64,000 bases of DNA from Nocardioides daeguensis (GTDB lineage Bacteria > Actinomycetota > Actinomycetes > Propionibacteriales > Nocardioidaceae). The DNA lies in assembly GCF_019192965.1 (NCBI RefSeq), contig NZ_JAHTKU010000027.1, positions 20,488 through 84,487 of the forward strand. Direction: 5' to 3'. Under the pieces are notes generated by a model. The model worked only from the letters and a program-made list of their open reading frames with translations, had not been told where the DNA came from and searched no databases. A program made the position numbers and the translations under genes. Positions 23,564-31,653 of the stretch are shown here, piece after piece (positions within the stretch are counted from its first letter, which is position 1; each line of letters begins with the position of its first letter).

Positions 23564-24580
23564 GTGCAGACCACCCAGATCCGGCTCGCCGCCCGCCCCG
23601 TGGGCGAGCCCGCCGACACCGACTTCGCGTTCGTCACCGAGGACCTTCCCGAGCTTGCCGACGGCCAGGTGCTGCTGCGGACGCTGTACCTCTCGCTCGA
23701 CCCCTACATGCGCGGGCGGATGAGCGCCGCGAAGTCGTACGCCGAGCCGGTCCCGGTCGGCGGGGTGATGGTCGGCCAGACGGTGTGCGAGGTCGTCAAG
23801 AGCCGCGCAGACAACCGTGCCGTCGGGGACGTGGTGCTGGCCTACACCGGCTGGCAGACGTTCGCCGTCGCGAACGCCCGCCACACGCGCCGGCTCGACC
23901 CGGCGGCGGCGCCGGTGTCCACTGCCCTCGGGGTGCTCGGCATGCCGGGCTTCACGGCGTACGCCGGGCTCTTGGAGATCGGCCGTCCGCAGCCAGGAGA
24001 GACGGTCGTCGTGGCGGCCGCGACCGGCCCGGTGGGCTCGGCCGTCGGCCAGATCGCGCAGCTCAAGGGTGCTCGGTCCGTCGGCATCGCCGGGGGAGCG
24101 GAGAAGGTGCGCGCCCTGACCGAGGAGTTCGGCTTCGACGTCGCGCTCGACCACCGTTCGCCGACCTTCCGCGAGGACCTGGCTGCGGCGACGCCGGACG
24201 GGATCGACGTCTATTTCGAGAACGTCGGCGGCCGGGTCGCCGACGAGGTGACCCGGCGGCTCAACCGCTACGCGCGGATCCCGGTCTGCGGCCTGGTCGC
24301 CAACTACAACGCGACCGAGGCGCCGGCCGGGCCGGACCGGCTGCCTGGATTCTTGAGCCGGGTGCTCACCTTGAGCCTCACCGTGCGGGGGTTCATCCAG
24401 AGCGAGTTCGAGCCGACGCTGACCGAGGCCTTCCAGCGCGACATGACCGCATGGGTGCGCGAGGGGAAGGTCCGCTACCGCGAGGACGTGGTCGAGGGCC
24501 TTCAGAACGCGCCCGAGGCCTTCCGCGGCCTGCTCGTCGGACGGAACTTCGGCAAGCTGCTCGTGAAGATCGGCAGCTAG
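23564..24580 (+). CDS. NADP-dependent oxidoreductase (MDR family, CurA/2-alkenal reductase type)
   Basis: A 338-residue zinc-free medium-chain reductase that likely reduces the double bond of enones or prostaglandin-like alkenals. Family landmarks are LYLSLDPYMRGRMS, LGMPGFTAYAGLLEIG, the nucleotide site AAATGPVGSAVGQIAQLKG, DVYFENVGG and the C-terminal LLVGRNFGKLLVKIG. The GTG at 23564 gives the normal family N-terminus. The TAG stop (24578-24580) coincides with the CTAG at the left end of the IS5-type element, so the coding sequence is intact although the element lies against its last codon. Any native 3' untranslated region is now cut off by the element. Confidence 0.9.
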   Translation: MQTTQIRLAARPVGEPADTDFAFVTEDLPELADGQVLLRTLYLSLDPYMRGRMSAAKSYAEPVPVGGVMVGQTVCEVVKSRADNRAVGDVVLAYTGWQTFAVANARHTRRLDPAAAPVSTALGVLGMPGFTAYAGLLEIGRPQPGETVVVAAATGPVGSAVGQIAQLKGARSVGIAGGAEKVRALTEEFGFDVALDHRSPTFREDLAAATPDGIDVYFENVGGRVADEVTRRLNRYARIPVCGLVANYNATEAPAGPDRLPGFLSRVLTLSLTVRGFIQSEFEPTLTEAFQRDMTAWVREGKVRYREDVVEGLQNAPEAFRGLLVGRNFGKLLVKIGS

Positions 24581-24592
24581 GCCGTGTCTCCC
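24577..24592 (+). repeat. Left terminal inverted repeat of the IS
   Basis: CTAGGCCGTGTCTCCC, 15/16 identical to the right end in reverse complement. The transposase stop codon (TTA at 24593-24595 on the plus strand) directly abuts it. Confidence 0.88.
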
Positions 24593-25133
24593 TTATGTGC
24601 GTAGCCAGGTGATGATCGCGAAGATCGTGGCAGCGGCGCGGTAGGTGATGGCGAGCTTGTCGTAGCGGGTGGCCAACCCGCGCCACTGCTTGGCCTTGCT
24701 GAAGGATCTCTCAACGACATTGCGGTCCTTGTAGGCCTCCGCGTCGAACGCGTGTGGTCGACCACCGGCGCTGCCGCGCCGCTTTCGCGCGGCGACATGG
24801 TCGCTCTTGGCCGGGATCACAGCCGTGATCCGGCGCCGGCGCAACTCGGCGCGGATGACACCGGTGGAGTAGGCGCGGTCGGCGATCACCGCGTCGGGCC
24901 GGGTGCGCGGTCGCCCGCGGCCCAGGCGCGGAACGCTGATGTCGGCGAGGACCTCGACGAGCATCGCGCCGTCGTTGCGCTGGCCTCCGGTGACCACGAT
25001 CGCCAGCGGGCGACCCTTGCCATCAACGGCATGATGGATCTTCGTGGTCAGTCCGCCGCGTGAGCGACCGACACCGTGGCCTGCGGGTTCAGCCTTCTCG
25101 AACGGAGATTTCTTGTAGTTCGATGAAGCCCCC
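24593..25133 (-). CDS. IS5-family transposase, C-terminal frame (orfB)
   Basis: Continues the transposase with GHGVGRSRGGLTTKIHHAVDG, the second catalytic aspartate in DAVIADRAYS and the glutamate in RNVVERSFSKAKQWR. Passing from orfA to orfB needs a shift of +1 (or -2) in the run ACAGGGGGC. It could be programmed slippage, which is common in this family, or a one-base expansion that inactivated the gene. Removing one G would fuse the frames. The frame is open further upstream (to 25471), but there it only shadows orfA. Confidence 0.8.
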
Positions 25134-25508
25134 TGTGTCCTGCTCGGGGCGCTTGGTGTTCGTGGCGTGCTGATGAGCACGCGCGATGGTCGCGTCGACC
25201 GACACCTTCCAGTCGATCTTTCCCTCGGCGTCAGCCTCGGCCAGGATCCGCGCGAGCACCCGGTCCCATGTGCCGTCGGCGGCATAGCGGCGGTGGCGCT
25301 TCCACACGGTCTGCCAAGGGCCGTACTCCTCGCGGGGCAGATCACGCCACGGGATCCCAGTTCGGTACCGATATGCGATGCCCTCGACCACCCTGCGGTT
25401 GTCGCCGAAGGGATGGCCCTTGCGGCCCGCGTTCGACGGAAGCAGCGGCTCGATCCGCGCCCACTCCTCATCGCTGAAGGCCCGGAACCGCGATCGCTGC
25501 TTCGTCAC
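25089..25508 (-). CDS. IS5-family transposase, N-terminal frame (orfA)
   Basis: A 139-codon frame starting at GTG 25508. It carries the DUF4096-type N-terminal domain (FSDEEWARIEPLLP, GHPFGDNRRVVEGIAYRYRTGIPWRDLP) and the first catalytic aspartate in KVSVDATIARAH. Homology to full transposases stops near EQDTGG and resumes in the second frame at GASSNYKKSPFE. The remaining residues of this frame (FIELQEISVREG) are out-of-frame tail. A G5 run at 25133-25129 marks the switch. Confidence 0.85.
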   Translation of the reverse strand: MTKQRSRFRAFSDEEWARIEPLLPSNAGRKGHPFGDNRRVVEGIAYRYRTGIPWRDLPREEYGPWQTVWKRHRRYAADGTWDRVLARILAEADAEGKIDWKVSVDATIARAHQHATNTKRPEQDTGGFIELQEISVREG

Positions 25509-25542
25509 GACCTCACACTGCCGCGCGCCTCACCCGCGATAT

Positions 25543-25558
25543 GGGAGACACGCCCTAG
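25543..25558 (-). repeat. Right terminal inverted repeat of the IS
   Basis: GGGAGACACGCCCTAG on the plus strand, one mismatch to the left repeat. It lies 34 bases upstream of the transposase start. Confidence 0.88.
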
Positions 25559-25574
25559 ACACCCTTGCCATAGG

Positions 25575-25591
25575 TGTTACCGGCGGTAACA
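25575..25591. promoter_or_regulatory. 17-bp inverted repeat before the diiron oxygenase gene
   Basis: TGTTACCGGCGGTAACA: arms TGTTACC/GGTAACA around GGC, eight bases before the ATG at 25599. The shape is that of a TetR-type operator overlapping the core promoter. The insertion sequence ends 16 bases upstream, so most of the original promoter region has been displaced. Confidence 0.55.
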
Positions 25592-25598
25592 TCTGCCC

Positions 25599-26570
25599 AT
25601 GGGCGGCATCGGCGTGGACCCGACGAACTACCAGGACCGGCTACAGACCCTCTCCGAGGCCTCGGTCGAGCACCACTTCGACGCGTTCGTCGACATCGGG
25701 TGGGACGATCCGGCGTACGCGATCGATCCGGAGGACCCGCGCTGGATCCTGCCCGACGTCGACCCGCTGGGCCGCACCGAGTGGTACCGGTCGCTGCCGC
25801 GGGCGCGGCAGATCGAGGTCGGCTTCTACCGCCAGACCAACGTGGTCAAGGTGGGTCTGCAGTTCGAGCAGGTGCTGATCGCCGGGCTGATGATGTACTG
25901 CCTCGACCTGCCCAACGGGCGCGCCGAGTTCCGGTACTCCACCCACGAGGCGACCGAGGAGTGCCACCACACTCAGATGTTCCAGGAGTTCGTGAACCGG
26001 ACCGGTCTGGACGTTCCCGGCGCGCACAGCCTGTTCCGCGCGCTCGGACCCTTCCTGCCGCTCGCCGCCAAGCACGTGCCCTTCATCTTCTTCGTGGGAG
26101 TGCTCGGCGGTGAGGAGCCGATCGACCACGTCCAGAAGGTGATGCTGCGCTCGGGGCACCCGATGCACCCGCTGCTCGAGCGGATCAGCCAGATCCATGT
26201 GGCCGAGGAGGCCCGGCACATCGGCTTCGCCCACCAGTTCCTCGAGCACCGTGCCCCCCGGCTCGGCTTCCGGCAGCGCAGCGTCGCATCGGTGCTGACG
26301 CCGGTGCTGATGCGGGTGCTGTGCGACGCGATCGTCGTACCGGGGCCGAAGGCTCTCCGCGACATGGGCATCCCGCGCGAGGTCGCCCGCGAGGTCTGGT
26401 GGGGGAGCGAGGAGTCGCGCAAGTTCCTGCGCGACATGTTCGGCGATGTGCGGATGCTCGCCGAGGAGACCGGCCTGATGAACCCGGTGTCCCGCCGGGT
26501 CTGGCGGGCGCTCGGCATCGCGGGCCGGCCCAACCGGTTCCGCAGCGAGCCGGCGCCCGCCGCCGACTGA
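25599..26570 (+). CDS. AurF-like diiron oxygenase
   Basis: A 323-residue helical protein of the p-aminobenzoate N-oxygenase (AurF) family. Diiron ligands are recognisable in GLQFEQVLIAG, STHEATEECHHTQMF (ExxH) and HVAEEARHIGFAH (ExxxH), the normal family layout. Homologues oxidise aryl amines or act in natural-product or fatty acid pathways; many actinobacterial copies have no known substrate. It is a single gene with a palindromic operator eight bases upstream and no regulator next to it. An IS copy inserted just upstream may have changed its expression. Confidence 0.9.
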   Translation: MGGIGVDPTNYQDRLQTLSEASVEHHFDAFVDIGWDDPAYAIDPEDPRWILPDVDPLGRTEWYRSLPRARQIEVGFYRQTNVVKVGLQFEQVLIAGLMMYCLDLPNGRAEFRYSTHEATEECHHTQMFQEFVNRTGLDVPGAHSLFRALGPFLPLAAKHVPFIFFVGVLGGEEPIDHVQKVMLRSGHPMHPLLERISQIHVAEEARHIGFAHQFLEHRAPRLGFRQRSVASVLTPVLMRVLCDAIVVPGPKALRDMGIPREVAREVWWGSEESRKFLRDMFGDVRMLAEETGLMNPVSRRVWRALGIAGRPNRFRSEPAPAAD

Positions 26571-26583
26571 GGGTGGCGGACGG

Positions 26584-27570
26584 CTACGACCGGTACCAGT
26601 CCGGCAGTGGTCCGGGCCGCAGGTCCGTCGCGTCGCCGGGCCGGGTCAGCGTGAGCACCGCCCGCACGATCTCGGGCCGCTCGTGGAGCGCGTCGGCGAC
26701 GGTGCCGAGCCGCTCGGCGACGGCGGACTCCGCGTCGTCGCCGACGAGGTCGACGGCAGCGACGAGGAAGATCCGGTCGGCCCCGACCCACTCCATGTGC
26801 AGATAGCTGATCCGCTCGATCTCCGGGTGCTCGAGGAGCGCCCGCAGTGCGACGTTGCGGGCCAGGGGCGTGACCGCCTCGCCGGTGAGGAAGTCCATGT
26901 TGCGGCGGATCAGGAAGAGCGCGACCCCGCCGAGCAGGACGCCGACCAGGATCGAGCCGAGGGCGTCCCAGACCGGGTCGCCGGTGAGCTGGTGGAGCAG
27001 GATGCCGGCGAAGGCGACGAGCAGGCCGACGAGGGCGGCGAAGTCCTCGGCGAAGACCGCGCGCAGCATCGGGTTCGAGGTCATGTTCAGGTAGCGCAGT
27101 GGGTGCAGCCGGCGGGGGCGGGCGGCGTCCCGGGCCTGGCGCAGGGCCTGGAGGAAGGACGTGCCCTCGAGCAGGAAGGCGAGACCGAGCACGGCGTACG
27201 CCCACGTGTACGACGGCGCGTCCGCCCTGTCGTGCACCGACTGCAGACCGTGCCAGATGGACACGGCCGAGCCCACGCTGAACAGGCCGAAGGCGGCGAA
27301 CATCGACCAGATGTAGCCGACCCGGCCGTAGCCCAGGGAGTGCTCGGCGTCGGGCGGCCGGGCGGCCTTGCGCTCGCCGACCAGCAGGAACACCTCGTTG
27401 CCGGCGTCGGCCCACGAGTGCGCGGCCTCGGCGGTCATCGACGCCGAGCCGGTGATGCCCGCGGCGACGGTCTTGGCGACGGCGATGAGGGCGTTGGCCG
27501 TGAGGGCGACGAGGACGGTCGGCAGGCTCTCGCCGCCGGCCTGCTGCTCGGGGGGCGTCACCCGGCCCAT
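26584..27570 (-). CDS. Cation diffusion facilitator family transporter
   Basis: A 328-residue divalent metal/proton antiporter with six predicted spans and a C-terminal cytoplasmic domain (from about 215). TM2 carries HSWADAGNE (HxxxD). The TM5 position reads VFAEDFAALVGLL, with ED instead of the zinc-type HxxxD, a variant of one CDF subgroup, so the metal is uncertain. It is ten bases downstream of the PaaX-type regulator gene and in the same direction, so the two are probably cotranscribed, although a functional link is not obvious. Confidence 0.9.
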   Translation of the reverse strand: MGRVTPPEQQAGGESLPTVLVALTANALIAVAKTVAAGITGSASMTAEAAHSWADAGNEVFLLVGERKAARPPDAEHSLGYGRVGYIWSMFAAFGLFSVGSAVSIWHGLQSVHDRADAPSYTWAYAVLGLAFLLEGTSFLQALRQARDAARPRRLHPLRYLNMTSNPMLRAVFAEDFAALVGLLVAFAGILLHQLTGDPVWDALGSILVGVLLGGVALFLIRRNMDFLTGEAVTPLARNVALRALLEHPEIERISYLHMEWVGADRIFLVAAVDLVGDDAESAVAERLGTVADALHERPEIVRAVLTLTRPGDATDLRPGPLPDWYRS

Positions 27571-27579
27571 TGTGCGGGC

Positions 27580-28314
27580 TCAGCCGGCCCGGTCGGTGAG
27601 GCTGCGCCGCATGTCGACGATCCACTGCTTGTAGGCGACGTGGGAGGCGCGCAGTGCGTCGCCGGGCCAGTCGTCCGGGAGCAGCGCGGGCGGCAGCACC
27701 GGGTCCGCGAGCAGGTGACGGCCCGAGGTGGCGCACGCGGTGAACCGCAGCACCGGGTCGTCGGTCGCGGTCGCGTCGAGCAGTCGTCGCGCCGTCGTGG
27801 CCCAGGCGTCGAGGTCCCACAGGCGCGCGGCGAGCCCGGCCGGATCGGCGGCGGGCGTGGCGCCGGTGAACCGCTCGCACACCTCGGCGACCGACGCGGG
27901 CCAGGCCAGGTCGAGGTTGGCGGGCCTGGTCCACAGGCCCTCGCGCAGCTCGGCGAGCCGGAGCTCGCCGAGTGCGGTGCGCAGGTCGGCCCGGTCGCTC
28001 GCCGTCCGCCCGGCGGTGGTGACGGCGACCAGCTCCCAGGTGCCGTCCCAGGGCCGCAGCGACGGGTGGGCGGCCTCCTCCTGGCGGCGCTGCCGGACGA
28101 CGAGGCGGTCGGACAGGCGGTAGGCGCCCTCGTCGTCGCGGACGACGTCGCCCGCCGCGGTCATCCGCGAGAGCGCGACCCGCACGGTCGGCTCGGCGAA
28201 GCCCACGACCGAGGCGGCGGTCACCAGCTCGCGGGTGGTCAGCCGCGGCACCTCGGCGCCGAGCAGCAGGGTGAGCAGCGCGGAGCGGGTGGAGACGGGC
28301 TTGAGATCAGGCAT
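27580..28314 (-). CDS. PaaX family transcriptional regulator
   Basis: A 244-residue regulator. The N-terminal winged helix SALLTLLLGAEVPRLTTRELVTAASVVGFAEPTVRVALSRMTAAGDV spans residues 8-60, followed by RLSDRLVVRQRRQEEA and a PaaX-type C-terminal domain (LLPDDWPGDALRASH near the end). In other bacteria PaaX represses phenylacetate catabolism and senses phenylacetyl-CoA. The divergent SDR and hotdog thioesterase genes suggest a CoA-thioester pathway here. I used the ATG at 28314; 18 extra codons upstream would run through the shared promoter region. Confidence 0.85.
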   Translation of the reverse strand: MPDLKPVSTRSALLTLLLGAEVPRLTTRELVTAASVVGFAEPTVRVALSRMTAAGDVVRDDEGAYRLSDRLVVRQRRQEEAAHPSLRPWDGTWELVAVTTAGRTASDRADLRTALGELRLAELREGLWTRPANLDLAWPASVAEVCERFTGATPAADPAGLAARLWDLDAWATTARRLLDATATDDPVLRFTACATSGRHLLADPVLPPALLPDDWPGDALRASHVAYKQWIVDMRRSLTDRAG

Positions 28315-28416
28315 GACGCCCGCGATGTTACAGAAGCGCGACGGCTGGCGCCGAACTGTTGTGACCAATGTCTAACACTCTTGGCGCGGCTGTCGGTTCT
28401 GTGTAACGGTGCGGTC

Positions 28417-29274
28417 ATGACGGAGACCATGGACAAGCGCCTCGCGGGGCGGACCCTGATGATGTCCGGCGGCAGTCGGGGGATCGGGCTGGCGATCGGG
28501 TTGGCGGCGGCGCGGGAGGGCGCCAACGTCGTGCTGCTCGCGAAGACCGACGTGCCGGACCCGCGGCTCCCGGGCACCGTTCACACGGCAGCCGCCGAGA
28601 TCGAGGACGCCGGTGGTCAGGCGCTCGCCGTCGTCGGCGACGTCCGCGACGAGGCGTCGGTGGAGCAGGCCGTCGCGCGTGCCGTCGAGCGCTTCGGCGG
28701 CATCGACATCTGCCTCAACAACGCCTCCGCGCTCGCGCTCGAGGGCACCGAGGAGCTCCCGGTCAAGCGGTTCGACCTGATGACCCAGATCCAGCTGCGT
28801 GGCACCTACCTGCTCACCCGCGCCTGCCTGCCTCACCTGCGCAGGGGCACGAACCCGCACGTCCTCTCGCTCAGCCCGCCGCTCAACATGGCGCCGGAGT
28901 GGCTGGGCAAGCACCCGGCCTACACCCTGGCGAAGTACGGCATGTCGCTGCTGACCCTCGGCTGGGCGGCGGAGTACGCCGAGGCCGGGGTCGCGGCCAA
29001 CTGCCTGTGGCCCGAGACCCTGATCGCCACCTCGGCCGTGCAGAACCTGCTCGGCGGCGAGGAGGCGATGCAGAAGGCCCGCACGCCCGAGATCATGGCC
29101 GACGCCGCGGTCGAGGTGCTCTCCCGGCCCTCGCGCCAGTACACCGGCAACGCGGTGCTCGACGTCGACGTGCTGCGCGAGGCGGGGGTGAGCGACCTGT
29201 CGTCGTACGGCGGCACGGGCGAGCTGGAGTACGACATCTTCGTGGACCCGCCGGCGGGCCGGACGGCCCGATGA
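28417..29274 (+). CDS. SDR family oxidoreductase (HSDL2-like)
   Basis: A 285-residue short-chain dehydrogenase. The cofactor site is SGGSRGIG, then DVRDEASV, LNNASAL and the active-site YTLAKYG (Y-x-x-x-K); the serine lies in SLSPPLN. The PPLNM and WPETLI elements match hydroxysteroid-dehydrogenase-like protein 2, which is linked to acyl-CoA metabolism. The ATG at 28417 is divergent from the PaaX gene, with 102 bases between them that hold related GTTAC-type half-sites (28327, 28402). It overlaps the thioesterase start by four bases. Confidence 0.9.
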   Translation: MTETMDKRLAGRTLMMSGGSRGIGLAIGLAAAREGANVVLLAKTDVPDPRLPGTVHTAAAEIEDAGGQALAVVGDVRDEASVEQAVARAVERFGGIDICLNNASALALEGTEELPVKRFDLMTQIQLRGTYLLTRACLPHLRRGTNPHVLSLSPPLNMAPEWLGKHPAYTLAKYGMSLLTLGWAAEYAEAGVAANCLWPETLIATSAVQNLLGGEEAMQKARTPEIMADAAVEVLSRPSRQYTGNAVLDVDVLREAGVSDLSSYGGTGELEYDIFVDPPAGRTAR

Positions 29275-29642
29275 GCGGCCCTCGCGACGCGTACGCCGCA
29301 ACCCTCGGTGTCGACGTCGTCGGGTACGGCGGCGGGCGTGCCGAGGCGCGGGTCGAGGTCACCGCGGACCACCTCAACCCGCACGGCACCGCGCACGGCT
29401 CCTTCCTGTTCTCCCTGGCCGGCATCGCCCTGGCGGCGGCCGCCAACGACGCCGAGCACTCCGGGGTCGTGAGCGCGGTCCACATCGACTACGTGCGCCC
29501 GGCGCGCGTCGGGGACGCGCTGGTCGCCACGGCCGAGGTGGCCGAGCGTCTGGCCAAGGAGGACCTGTTCGTCATCCGGGTCACCCACGGCGAGGAGCTG
29601 GTAGCGCGCGCGACGGGCAGGGCCAACCGCCGCGCCCGGTAG
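29271..29642 (+). CDS. PaaI-type hotdog thioesterase
   Basis: A 123-residue hotdog-fold protein. VTADHLNPHGTAHGSFLFSLAGIALAAAAN contains the N-x-x-G-x-x-H-G-x-x-F active-site pattern of PaaI, and SAVHIDYVRPARVGDALVATAEV is the family core strand. It likely hydrolyses aryl- or hydroxyacyl-CoA formed in the same pathway as the SDR, with which it overlaps (ATGA). The presence of PaaX opposite supports an aromatic acid context. The remaining paa genes are absent from the window. Confidence 0.9.
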   Translation: MSGPRDAYAATLGVDVVGYGGGRAEARVEVTADHLNPHGTAHGSFLFSLAGIALAAAANDAEHSGVVSAVHIDYVRPARVGDALVATAEVAERLAKEDLFVIRVTHGEELVARATGRANRRAR

Positions 29643-29646
29643 CGCC

Positions 29647-30864
29647 TCAGCGCTCGAGCGCGAGCCGGAGCCGGGAGTGCCGACGCACGAGGATGCTCGG
29701 CACCCAGACGGCGGCGGCGTCCTCCGGACCGTCGAGCCGGAAGGACGTCGTCCGGGTGAGCAGCGTGTGGATCGCGACGGTGGCCTCGAGCCGGGCCAGG
29801 GCCGAGCCGACGCAGAAGTGGATGCCGCGGCCGAAGGCGAGATGCTGGCGCACGCCGTCGCGACCGAGGTCGACGGCGTCCGGCTCCTCGAACCGGGCCG
29901 GGTCGCGGTTGGCGGCGCCCCAGAGCAGGAGCAGGGTGCTGCCTGCCGGCAGGGCGACGCCGCCGAGCGTCGTGTCGGCGAGCACGTGCCGGTAGTGCCC
30001 CCGGAATGGGGACTCCAGCCGCAGGCACTCGTCGAGGAACGGGTCGAGCAGGTCCGGCTCGGCGCGCAGCCTGTTCTGCAGGCAGCGGTCGGTCGCGAGC
30101 CGGTGGGCGGCCGTCCCGAGCAGGCCGGCGGTGGACTCGCCGCCCGCGCCGACCAGCTGCAGCAGGACCAGGACCGCGGTCCCCGGCTCCAGCTCCCCGA
30201 GCTGGACGGCCAGCGCGAGCTCGCCCATCAGGTCGTCGCCCGGCCGGTCGAGCGCCGCATCGAAGCGCGCGGCGAGGTACGCGTGCAGTGCCAGCGACGC
30301 TCGGATCGTGGTGTCGAGCCGGTCCTGGTCGACCCAGCCACCGAGCATCTCGGTGCTGTCGTACGCCCAGCGCCGCAGGTCCGGCACGTCCTCGGCGCCG
30401 AGACCGATCAGCTCGGCGACCAGGGACAGCGGGAGCCGGTCGGCCATGTCGCGCGCCCAGTCGCCGCCGTCGCCCGAGAAGTGCGTCACCCAGAGCCGGT
30501 CGACCTGGTCGGTGACCGACGCCTCCAGGGCCCGGATCCGGCGGCCGATGGTGCCGAGGACCGCCGAGCGGTGGATCTGGTGGTTCGGGTCGTCGGCGGT
30601 GGCCAGGACCTGCTCGACCATGCCGCCGCCGTCCATCTGCAGGAGGGTGGCGGTGCCGTCGGGCCGGCGGAGCAGCACCGAGCGCAGGTGCGAGGAGTAG
30701 GTCTCCGGTGCGGCCAGCACCTCCTGGACCAGCTGCCACGACGAGACCAGGTGGACGTCGGTGCCGGCGACCCGGTGGACCGGGGAGCCGGACCGCAGCC
30801 GGGCGAGGGCCGGATACGGGTCGGCGACCAGCGCCGGGTCGAACACGTCGAACACGTCGAACAT
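29647..30864 (-). CDS. Cytochrome P450
   Basis: A 405-residue class I bacterial P450, soluble. The I-helix oxygen motif reads VGAGGEST, the K-helix ExxR is ECLR, and the heme loop FGRGIHFCVG carries the cysteine ligand C351. An unusual N-terminus repeats FDVFDVFDP, encoded by three GTCGAACAC-type units. Substrate unknown; ferredoxin partners are not encoded nearby. It converges with the thioesterase gene (four bases apart) and lies 62 bases downstream of a membrane protein gene in the same direction. Confidence 0.93.
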   Translation of the reverse strand: MFDVFDVFDPALVADPYPALARLRSGSPVHRVAGTDVHLVSSWQLVQEVLAAPETYSSHLRSVLLRRPDGTATLLQMDGGGMVEQVLATADDPNHQIHRSAVLGTIGRRIRALEASVTDQVDRLWVTHFSGDGGDWARDMADRLPLSLVAELIGLGAEDVPDLRRWAYDSTEMLGGWVDQDRLDTTIRASLALHAYLAARFDAALDRPGDDLMGELALAVQLGELEPGTAVLVLLQLVGAGGESTAGLLGTAAHRLATDRCLQNRLRAEPDLLDPFLDECLRLESPFRGHYRHVLADTTLGGVALPAGSTLLLLWGAANRDPARFEEPDAVDLGRDGVRQHLAFGRGIHFCVGSALARLEATVAIHTLLTRTTSFRLDGPEDAAAVWVPSILVRRHSRLRLALER

Positions 30865-30926
30865 GGAGCCAGTGTCAGCCCGCCGGACCTGCGCGTCAGC
30901 AGAAGCGGGCAGGTCGGCGTCCCCGC

Positions 30927-31595
30927 TCAGAGCCAGCCGGCCAGCCCGAAGCCGACGGCGAGGACGAGGTCGACGGCCGCCATCGCGCCCACGACGGTGA
31001 ACCGCTTGCGGTGGCTGTCCATGTCGAAGACGGTCGCGGCGATCCAGAAGAAGGTGCCGTAGCCGAGCACGACGATGGGGAGCAGGAACGGCTCACCCCA
31101 GTACCACCACGACCAGTGGAAGATCCCCGCGCGATGCAGCAGCACCTCGACGAAGACGCACACGCACGACCACCAGGTGACGAAGAACCACCGGTTGGGG
31201 ATCCCCAGGATCCGCATCCCCTTGTCGGCCGGCAGGAACTTCACGAACTCGATGCCGCTGATGAGGAACAGGAACACGATCTCGATCGACCAGCCGATCA
31301 AGATCAGGTACGCCGTGTCGCCGGTGACCGTCCACAGCGGCGCGCGGTCGCTGAGGTGGAACCACGCCGAGTTCACCAGCTCGTTGAAGACGTCCATCAA
31401 GAAGAACGCCAGACCGGCAGCGACCACGTCGTACCGCTTGCGCTCGACCTCGTTGGCGTAGACGTACATGACGATCCCGAAGAAGGTCACGACGTACCAG
31501 TGCAGGTTCGAGGGGTCGCGCAGCATCGTCAGCGCCTCGCGGGCGGCGTCGGTCGGGACCAGGGGCGAGAGCAGCGTCGTCAGCAGGGGCGTCAC
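30927..31595 (-). CDS. Multi-span membrane protein, unknown function
   Basis: A 222-residue integral membrane protein with about six spans rich in Trp and Phe, including WYVVTFFGIVMYVY, TAYLILIGWSIEIVFLFLISG, FFVTWWSCVCVFVEVLL and GAMAAVDLVLAVGFGLAGW. I recognise no family. The GTG at 31595 gives a sensible start; the frame continues upstream but runs into the divergent regulator gene. Transcribed away from the PucR-type regulator 58 bases apart, so it is a candidate target of that regulator. Confidence 0.75.
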   Translation of the reverse strand: MTPLLTTLLSPLVPTDAAREALTMLRDPSNLHWYVVTFFGIVMYVYANEVERKRYDVVAAGLAFFLMDVFNELVNSAWFHLSDRAPLWTVTGDTAYLILIGWSIEIVFLFLISGIEFVKFLPADKGMRILGIPNRWFFVTWWSCVCVFVEVLLHRAGIFHWSWWYWGEPFLLPIVVLGYGTFFWIAATVFDMDSHRKRFTVVGAMAAVDLVLAVGFGLAGWL

Positions 31596-31653
31596 GTCGA
31601 CCGAACCTAGGACCGGCGTCCGGACCGCGGGGTGTCGTCCGCTCCACTGTGGG

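Larger units (their letters stand above)
24577..25558 (-). mobile_element. IS5-family insertion sequence (IS427-like), about 0.98 kb
   Basis: The element is bounded by inverted repeats CTAGGCCGTGTCTCCC (24577-24592) and, on the other strand, CTAGGGCGTGTCTCCC (25558-25543), 15 of 16 identical. CTAG at both ends fits elements that insert at a CTAG target with a TA or CTAG duplication; because the target is palindromic the exact ends are ambiguous. It carries a two-frame DDE transposase on the minus strand. The left end sits on the stop codon of the MDR oxidoreductase, and the right end lies 16 bases from the operator of the diiron oxygenase gene. Confidence 0.9.

Noticed and set aside
30834..30864. 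Repeated TCGAACACG units near the P450 start, resembling half LexA boxes
   Set aside because: The units are direct repeats coding for FDVFDVFD in the P450 N-terminus. There is no inverted GTTCGA partner at the required spacing.
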